Assembly: GCA_024291935.2 (NCBI GenBank)
Contig: CM044320.1
Span: forward strand, 28,054,001 to 28,118,000
Source: Okapia johnstoni
Taxonomy: Eukaryota; Chordata; Mammalia; Artiodactyla; Giraffidae
Direction: 5' to 3'
DNA length: 64,000 nucleotides
Under the pieces are notes generated by a model. That model did no database searches. It was not told the origin of the DNA and was given only the letters and a program-made list of their open reading frames with translations. Position numbers and translations under genes: made by a program. Each line of letters starts with the position of its first letter. Positions within the stretch are counted from its first letter, which is position 1. Shown here in pieces: positions 1 to 64,000 of the stretch.

Positions 1-739
1 ACACTGAGCTTTGTCAGGCTTGGGGAAACAACAACTAAACACGGAACTTTGCCAGTTTGGGGGAAATGACAACTAAGTGCCTGGAGCAAGGGGTTGGAGT
101 CAGATGGCAGCAGCTGTCTGAACAGAGGACCAAATGCAGGGTAGAAATTGATTCCTACACATGTCACTGGAAGCCAAGTGTTTGCAAATCAGTCTTTCCC
201 TGTGACCTATACCATTTGTACTCATTCCAATCAGAAAACTATTCTTTCATTTAAAAAGAAACTTGAATTTTAAAGTTTTATATTAAGAAGTTATAGCTTC
301 TATAGAGTTCATGCTTTCAACCACTTATCAATCAAGAGGATCACTTGAATACACACATCACAACATCACATCACTTTACTAGGGATATATTTTCATGGCT
401 ATTGTAAGAGTGAAACCCATTTTTATCATGAGATCTTTCTGGTGCTTCAGCAAATGGGTATTTGAATTGTAATACAAATCTACTTCATATTTTGTTTTTC
501 TAATCTCTGCAGAGCTTTCCAAACTGCTCTGCAGATGCTGGGTTAATGGGAATCCATTGAGCATTTTATAAGGAGTAGGCTTTAGGTAACTTATTTTCCT
601 TCCCCACAAACCTCTAAGTGAGGGAGTTTGCCATGATCTTCCATTTTGGTCTAAGATGTTGCTGATATCTGTCATTCTTCTACTGCTCCTCAAATGATGG
701 GGCTGGAATTCAGTTTCCACTGGTCTTGCATGATCTGAT
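1..739. other. 3' flank, no feature recognised
   Basis: A/T-rich sequence with no coding pattern, RNA gene or clear repeat. In other mammals the next gene past the 3' end of GYS2 is SPX in opposite orientation, but no SPX exon could be recognised here. Confidence 0.5.
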
Positions 740-1134
740 TCCAGCTTGAGCTTCATCCAGCCCAGCATTTCTCATGATGTACTCTGCATATAAGTTAAAT
801 AAGCAGGGTGACAATATACAGCCTTGACGTACTCCTTTTCCTATTTGGAACCAGTCTGTTGTTCCATGTCCAGTTCTAACTGTTTCTTCTTGACCTGCAA
901 ACAGATATCTCAAGAGGCAGGTCAGATGGTTTGGTATTCCCATCTCTTTAAAAATTTTCCACAGTTTGTTGTGATCCACACAGTCAAAGGCTTTGGCGTA
1001 GTCAATAAAGCAGAAGTAGATATTTCTCTGGAACTCTCTTGCTTTTTTGATGATCCACCGGATGTTGGCAATTTGATCTCTGGTTCCTCTGCCTTTTCTA
1101 AATCCAGCTTGGACATCTGGAAGTTCTTCTTTTA
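740..1134 (-). pseudogene. BovB reverse transcriptase remnant, inverted part
   Basis: Translates on the minus strand to FRKGRGTRDQIAN, motif A FIDYAKAFDCVDH and RQGCILSPCLFNLYAE (motif B). It is open across this stretch but stops at the inversion, so motif C is lost from this frame. Confidence 0.85.
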
Positions 1135-1163
1135 ACTTATTTAACTTATATGCAGAGCACATC

Positions 1164-1953
1164 GTGAGAAATGCTGGGCTGGATGAAGCACAAGCTGGAA
1201 TCAAGATTGCTGGGAGAAATATCAATAACTTCAGATACACAGATAACACCACCCTTATGGCAGAAAGTGAAGAACTAAAGAGCCTCTTGATGAAAGTGAA
1301 AGAAGAGAGTGAAAAAGTTGGCTTAAAGTTCAACTCTCAGAAAACTAAGATCATGGCATCTTGGTCCCACCACTTCATGGCAAATGGATGGGGAAACAAT
1401 GGAAACAGTGACAGATTTTATCTTTTGGGGCTCCAAAATCACTGCTGATGGTGACTGCAGCCATGAGATTAAAAGACGCTTCCTCCTTGGAAGAAAAGTT
1501 ATGACCAACCTAGAAAGCATATTAAAAAGCAGAGACATTACTTTACCAACAAAGGTCCGTCGAGTCAAAGCTATGGTTTTTCCAGTAGTCATGTATGGAT
1601 GTGAGAGTTTGACTATAAAGAAAGCTGAGCATTGAAGAATTGATTCTTTTGAACTGTGGTGTTGGAGAAGACTCTTGAGAGTCCCTTGGACTGCAAGGAG
1701 ATCAAGCCAGTCCATTCTAAAGGAAATCAGTCCTGAATGTTCGTTGGAAGGACTGATGCTGAAGCTGAAACTCCAATACTTTGGCCACCTGATGCGAAGA
1801 ACTGACTCATTGGAAAAGACCCTGATGCTGGGCAGGATTGAAAGCAGGAGGAGAAGGGGTCAACAGAGGATGAGATGGTTGGATGGCATCACTGACTTCA
1901 TGGGCTTGACTTTGAGTAAGCTCCGGGAGTTGGTGATGGACAGGGAAGCCTAG
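1164..1953 (+). pseudogene. BovB ORF2 C-terminal remnant
   Basis: Plus-strand pieces in shifting frames encode NAGLDEAQAGIKIAGRNI, motif C as YTDN instead of the usual YADD, and the C-terminal region [20 protein letters not shown]. Frameshifts and a TGA near 1635 break it. Confidence 0.85.
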
Positions 1954-2065
1954 TGTGCTGCAGTCCATGAGGTCGCAAAGAGTTGGACATGACTGAGCAA
2001 CTGAACTGAACTGTATGATCTGATATACTGTCATTGTTTGTTTTCCTTTTTTAAAAGTTACAGGT

Positions 2066-2356
2066 TATTTATTTATTTATTTTGGGCTGTGCTGGGTCAT
2101 GATTGCTGCACACAGGCTTTCTCTAGTAGCAGCAAGTGGGAACTACTCTTCTTTGTGGTGCGTGGACTTCTCTTTGCAGTGGTTCCCTTTGTTGTGGAGC
2201 ATGGGCTCTAGGCGCTTGGACTTCAGTAATTGTGGCCCATGAGCTTAGTTATGCCGTGGCATGTGGAATCTTCCCAGACAAGAGATCGAACCCATGTCCC
2301 CTGCATTGGCAGGAGGATTATCAACCATTCTTAAACAGGGGCCACCAGAGAAGTCC
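2066..2356 (-). mobile_element. CHR-type (tRNA-Glu-derived) SINE, long form
   Basis: In reverse orientation it starts CAGGGACTTCTCTGGTGGCC (2356 downward) and includes the GGTTCGATC-like box B region and the long ruminant tail. It lies downstream of the inferred GYS2 poly(A) site. Confidence 0.75.
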
Positions 2357-2407
2357 CTGTTTCTCTTCTTTTATTGGCATCAACAACCCAAAATTGAGCA
2401 GACCTAA

Positions 2408-2636
2408 AGAGAACCTCTACAGACCTGGGCCAACAAATAAGCCAACCAAGGCATTCTCTGTTATGGGAAAATAATTGACAGGTGAATGTGGGGTTTTGTT
2501 TGTTTTTTGCCAATTTAGGTTTAACTACATTCAAAACATTAATATGTTTAACTATAACCATTCAACAATGTCTCAGAGACACTATTCTTATTATAATAGA
2601 TTCTCTATTTTCTTTTGCTAATATTTTTTAAAGATA
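2408..2636. repeat. Local duplication near the GYS2 3' end, copy 1
   Basis: Matches 4098-4404 at roughly 85% by eye once an inserted fragment in copy 2 is removed. Shared blocks include GTGAATGTGGGGTTTT, TTTAGGTTTAACTACATT and CAATGTCTCAGAGACA. Copy 1 has no insertion between its two halves. Confidence 0.8.
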
Positions 2637-2766
2637 GTTTTTCATGTTATCCTTCAAAAGGCACTATTTTATAGTAAGTGTTTTTGAACATATTATTTAA
2701 ATGCCTAAAAGAATTTTAAACATTTTAAACAAACATCAGTGTAGTTAAACTTTAAATATTGATATA

Positions 2767-3498
2767 TTTATTCATATGGATTTAACAATTTATCCCCTAT
2801 GAAAGACTAACCAAGTTTTCAAAAAGACTTTCTTTTTACACAGTAGAAAAAACTGATATAGTCAGGTGGCACAGTACAGATAACATCTTCCCTCCATTAA
2901 TTTGAGAAGTGACCTTGTACATATGGATTAACATAGCAAGATCTGGATATTGAATAGCTATTGTCTTATGGAATTTGATTGTCTGCAAAAGCAAGCTTAA
3001 ATTCATGGTTCTGATTCATGTGAAAAATAAAAATAATCACTAAAGGCCAAATTATTTGAAATATAAAGGTAGAACACATTCACGGCTAAGTCAGGATCCT
3101 TTGGGGGTGGGATGGCAGGCTTGTTTAGCAGATATAGAAGCTGTATAAACACTGAGCAAAGGGTTATAGTGATTATAATTAAAAAATCGACATTAGGAAA
3201 TGAAAATTCTTACCGCTTAAAATAGCCATTTTTAAAAACACTTCCAGTCTTCTTCCTATAATTAACACTCTTCCTCATGACCTAAATTGACTGGAGAAAA
3301 GGAATTGGGGAAAATAACTGGGATTTCATTATAAATTACAAAATTGCCATTCACTTAACCTCTTCCACTTTTTAGGCAGAGAATAAATCCCATTGTAATA
3401 CTGAGAGGAAGAGAGTGAAACGTGTAGTATTTCCATTTCTATCAGTAATCATTCTCACCGTGTGCTCACTAAGTTAGCCTGTTGGACCAGAGTGGAAC
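2767..3498 (-). other. GYS2: Probable GYS2 3' UTR with polyadenylation signal
   Basis: The first AATAAA downstream of the stop on the minus strand is at 2772-2767 (GAATAAAT). That gives a 3' UTR of about 0.74 kb, plausible for this gene. No interspersed repeat is seen in the stretch, which suits an mRNA end. The cleavage site is inferred. Confidence 0.5.
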
Positions 3499-61283
<57,785 letters not shown>

Positions 61284-61460
61284 TCTTCCTTCAGTTCTCC
61301 GGCACTTTCGGTCTCTTTTTCGGTGAACTGTTATCCCAGGAGTGATGCGTGTTAGGGACGCAGAGGTTAAGAGCTGGGAGACGGCAGACTTTGGTAGCTT
61401 CTCATATGAAGTAAACCAGCAGAAATAAATCTCATGGGCTTCCCAGAGAATTCCCAATGG
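61284..61460 (-). other. GYS2: GYS2 5' UTR (extent inferred)
   Basis: Sequence just upstream of the start codon. The 5' limit is inferred from a TATA-like box at 61479-61488 and would give roughly 170 nt of leader. It holds a short upstream ORF at 61367-61435. The whole leader is duplicated 1.4 kb upstream. No CpG island is seen. Confidence 0.45.
61367..61435 (-). other. Upstream ORF in the GYS2 leader (22 codons)
   Basis: ATG at 61435-61433 and TAA at 61369-61367 on the minus strand. It starts [14 protein letters not shown] and ends 83 nt before the GYS2 ATG, in another frame. The start context is weak (C at -3, A at +4). The same ATG is kept in the upstream duplicate, where the frame stops earlier. 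It matters only if transcription starts above 61435. Confidence 0.4.
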
Positions 61461-61478
61461 AAGGCGGAATTCTCAGCT

Positions 61479-61488
61479 CCTTTTACAC
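61479..61488 (-). promoter_or_regulatory. TATA-like element of the GYS2 promoter
   Basis: GTGTAAAAGG on the minus strand, about 200 bp before the start codon. The matching position of the upstream duplicate reads TGTAAAAAG. Assigned by position and A/T character only. Confidence 0.3.
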
Positions 61489-61495
61489 TCTTTCT

Positions 61496-62607
61496 GGGAA
61501 GGTCCAGTGAGGACACTATCTCTGATCAATATCTACCCAAATAACCCAGAGCAATCACAAGTAAAACCCACCAGCTTAGGGCTTAGGTAAACACTTTTAG
61601 GATAACGGAATCCTTACAGGCTCATCGTGACGTTAGCACGGACCTTTAACCCTTGTCCTCTTGAACAAACTCCTAGACTCACACAGTCACTAGTACTTAT
61701 TTCATCACCTCCAAAGTGATCCAGGAATAGCGATTCCACTTATAAAGTATGTAGATCATTGTAGGTTACATGTAGAATTGACCGGGACATGTTTCTAAGC
61801 TTTAAATCTCTTTCGATTTCCTAACTGTTATTTTTCCTTTTGATTCCCATTTTTAGATCAATAAAAACATTATTTCTAGTTGTTTTGTTCCACATTGACA
61901 TATTGAATTTTGATGATAAATGTTGATCTTGGTTCCCTTTTCCTTGATTACTTTTCTTAAAAATTTCCTTATGAAAAAGTATAAATACCAGGATGTATTT
62001 AGGTATAATATACAAAGAATGTAATTTTGATCAATGATCATCAGATCATTTTAATGAGGTTGTAGAAATTAATTTTAGTCAATTTACCTCAAATATTATC
62101 AAATTGATAAAGAATAATTCAATGGATGGGAAGATTGGAATAAATATAAACAAAATTCTTACAATGGTTTTCTTTGGGTGGTAGTGATGACAATTAATAT
62201 TTAGGTGATCTTTTCTGTTTACCGTTATCCTACAAATCTTCTGCAATAAACACATGTACATATAGTCATACCATACACAGAACAAGGAAAGAATTTTTGA
62301 AAGTACAATCAGATCACCTCCTGATTATTTCACTCTCACTCTCATTACTTTGGATTTTTGAAATTCCTGGCTGTTGGCTTTCACCTGGGGTTTGCCTCAA
62401 ATACCAGCACTCTCAACAACCCTTCATTTCCTAACAATCCCTCAAAGTAGACTAACCCTTGTAAACACTAACCCAAAGTAATATAATCCTTGAACCTATT
62501 ATGCCTGACACGAGGACACACTTTGTCAATTCTCTGCTTTTTAGCAGCGAATGTCTTTTTCAAAATTGCTTCCTGAGTCAACAGAAGTGAAATAAATGAA
62601 CCATATT
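61496..62607. other. GYS2 upstream flank between the duplicated blocks
   Basis: About 1.1 kb with no recognised repeat or coding pattern. It would serve as the proximal promoter region of GYS2. Confidence 0.5.
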
Positions 62608-62664
62608 TTCCCACTGAAGCAGCCCACCTAAGGATGTCACAGATAGCGATCGACCTCGAAGCAT
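62578..62664 (-). pseudogene. Truncated second GYS2 first exon
   Basis: The open frame in the upstream duplicate has 28 codons. The first 18 follow GYS2, including the S8 and S11 phosphosite context; the rest are unrelated. No donor is evident at the point where homology ends. It could be inert, an alternative 5' exon, or an upstream reading frame if transcription starts above it. Confidence 0.6.
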
Positions 62665-62871
62665 TCTTCCGTTCTCTGGAACTTTCGGTCCCTCTTTCGC
62701 TGAACTGTAATCCTAGGAGTGGTGTGTGTTAGGGACGCAGAGGTTCAGAGCTGGGAGATCACAGGCTTTGGTAGATTCTCATATGAGGTAAACCAGCAGA
62801 AATAAATCTCATGGACTTCCCAGAGAATTCCAAATGGAAGGTGGAATTCTCAGCTCTTTTTACATTCTTTC
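62608..62871 (-). repeat. Local duplication, upstream copy of the GYS2 first-exon block
   Basis: Same orientation as GYS2 and 1.38 kb further upstream. ATG at 62664-62662 opens a 28-codon frame that starts [15 protein letters not shown], then diverges after codon 18 and ends with TGA at 62580-62578. Residue 17 is Gln here, as recalled for human GYS2, while the functional copy has Arg. Confidence 0.9.
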
Positions 62872-62890
62872 AGGAAAAAAAATATATGTA

Positions 62891-62936
62891 TATTTTCCAT
62901 GGACATACTTCCATGGAAATATGTCCATGGAAAATA
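62891..62936. repeat. Perfect 17-bp inverted repeat with 12-bp loop
   Basis: The left arm at 62891-62907 (TATTTTCCATGGACATA) is the exact reverse complement of 62920-62936. The 12-nt loop also contains CCATGG, so this hexamer occurs three times in 46 bp. It lies 20 bp upstream of the duplicated GYS2 block. Confidence 0.9.
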
Positions 62937-63224
62937 CCTTTATCAATCCATGTTTATCTGGATGAATTTGCTTTCCTTCAGATATATATGAAAAGAATGC
63001 AGTCATTTATACAATAAGATTTAGAGGAGAATCAGAGAAAATTCTCTGTTACCTATATTCCTGACTACTCTCCTTTAAGTTTTGTGCTAAAAGAACAAAC
63101 TGATTAATTGGGAGCCAAAAGAGAACAGATATCCAGACAGAAAGGGAGGTGGGATTTCTCCAAGATGGAAGAAAGACTCTCAACAGTTTTTGAGCTCTAA
63201 TTTTACACTCACACCAACATTTCA
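62937..63224. other. Upstream flank, nothing recognised
   Basis: A/T-rich, no coding pattern. It lies between the hairpin and an L1 fragment. Confidence 0.5.
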
Positions 63225-63930
63225 TCATTCAGTAAAAAGAGGTGATATACACCTTAATATCTAAAAACCAAACGACCCAATCCAAAAAATGGGTGGAAGA
63301 CCTAAACAGGCATTTCTCCAAAGAAGATATACAGACAGCCAACAGGTACATGAAAGGATGTGTATGTTTGCTAAGTCTCTTCAGTCATGTCTGACTCTTT
63401 ACCATCCCATGGACTGTAGCCCACCAGGCTCCCCTGTCCATGGGATTCTCCAGGCAAGAATACTAGAGGGGGTTGCCACGGCCTCCTCCAGAGGATCCTC
63501 CCCTCACAGGGATTGAACTCATGTCTCCTGTGGCTCCTGTATTGCATGTGGATTCTTTACTGCTGAGCCACTGGGGAAGCCCTACATGAAAGGATGCTCA
63601 GTAGCTAATTACTAGAGAAATGCTAATCAAGACTACAATGAGGTATCATCTTCTACCAATCAGAATGTCCATCATTAAAAAGTCTACAAATAAATGCTGG
63701 AGAGGGTGTGGAAAAAAGGCAACACTCCCACACTGTTGGTGGGAATGTACATTGGCACAGCCTCTATGCAGAACAGTATGGAGATTCCTTAAAGAGCTAA
63801 AAATTGTTACCACAATCCTGTAATTCCACTCCTGAGCATATATCCGGAGAAAACTCTGATTCAAAAAGATAACATGAATCACTTTGCTGTTCACATGAAA
63901 CTAACACAACATTGTAAATTAACTGTTCTT
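63225..63930 (+). mobile_element. L1 ORF2 3' portion interrupted by a Bov-tA
   Basis: Pieces at 63225-63360 and 63583-63930 encode the ORF2 end ([20 protein letters not shown], then [11 protein letters not shown]). The start and the 3' UTR are shortened. Confidence 0.88.
63361..63582 (-). mobile_element. Bov-tA SINE in L1 with 14-bp target duplication
   Basis: TACATGAAAGGATG is repeated exactly at 63347-63360 and 63583-63596. The element reads in reverse to GCCACTGGGGAAGCC. Confidence 0.94.
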
Positions 63931-63933
63931 CAA

Positions 63934-64000
63934 GGACTTCCCTGGTGGTCATACTCTGTGCTTCCACTGCAGGGGGCTGGGGTTTGATCCCTGGTCAGGG
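63934..64000 (+). mobile_element. CHR-type SINE, cut by the window end
   Basis: GGACTTCCCTGGTGGTCATA head and GGTTTGATCCCTGGTCAGGG box B region. It continues beyond the window. Confidence 0.85.

Larger units (their letters stand above)
740..2014 (+). mobile_element. BovB LINE with inverted 5' half
   Basis: The 3' part, 1135-2014, is in plus orientation and ends in the usual GAACTGAACTG tail. The 5' part, 740-1134, is the preceding reverse-transcriptase region in minus orientation. A few dozen bases around the codons for LYAE-IMRNAGLDE occur on both sides of the junction. This is the structure produced when a second primer starts inside the RNA (twin priming). Confidence 0.9.

Noticed and set aside
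1..360. Possible exon of SPX, the expected neighbour
   Set aside because: No SPX-like peptide or exon structure could be read; the open frame at 57-254 has no known motif.

Overview
The window is nuclear DNA of a ruminant artiodactyl. Coding sequence is sparse and split by GT/AG introns. The interspersed repeats are those of ruminants: BovB (RTE-type) LINEs, Bov-tA and Bov-A2 SINEs, CHR-type tRNA-Glu SINEs, ruminant L1 3' ends, plus old mammalian MIR, L2, Tigger, MER2 and mariner relics. Cow, sheep, goat and deer cannot be told apart by eye.

One host gene is recognised, and it is complete: GYS2, liver glycogen synthase, on the minus strand. All 16 coding exons were located between the start codon at 61283 and the stop at 3499. 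Every junction is GT/AG, all phases match, and the exons total 2109 nt, giving 702 residues with no frameshift or internal stop. The UDP-glucose lysine motif (K39), the E-X7-E catalytic pair (E509/E517), the arginine-rich glucose-6-phosphate cluster (R578-R590) and the N- and C-terminal regulatory serines (S8, S11; S640, S644, S648, S652, S656) are all visible. The gene follows the known 16-exon layout, with introns from 184 bp (intron 6) to about 12 kb (intron 1).

Layout from left to right: 1-2766 is 3' flank with a 5'-inverted BovB and a CHR SINE; 2767-3498 is a probable 3' UTR; 3499-61283 is the GYS2 coding region, most of it intron. Intron 11 carries a nearly complete BovB (16355-20628) with an inverted 5' end. 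From 61284 to 64000 lie the 5' UTR, promoter and upstream flank.

The most unusual feature is upstream. The block holding the GYS2 core promoter, 5' UTR, start codon and first 18 codons (61227-61495) occurs a second time, about 90% identical by eye, at 62608-62871 in the same orientation. The second copy still encodes nearly the same N-terminal peptide but soon runs into a stop. A second local duplication links the region beyond the 3' end (2408-2636) with intron 15 (4098-4404); its second copy was later hit by a SINE-like fragment with a 7-bp target duplication. Other points of interest are two BovB insertions with 5' inversion, a detached antisense BovB 5' end, three copies of one dimeric Bov-tA arrangement, and several insertions with readable target-site duplications.
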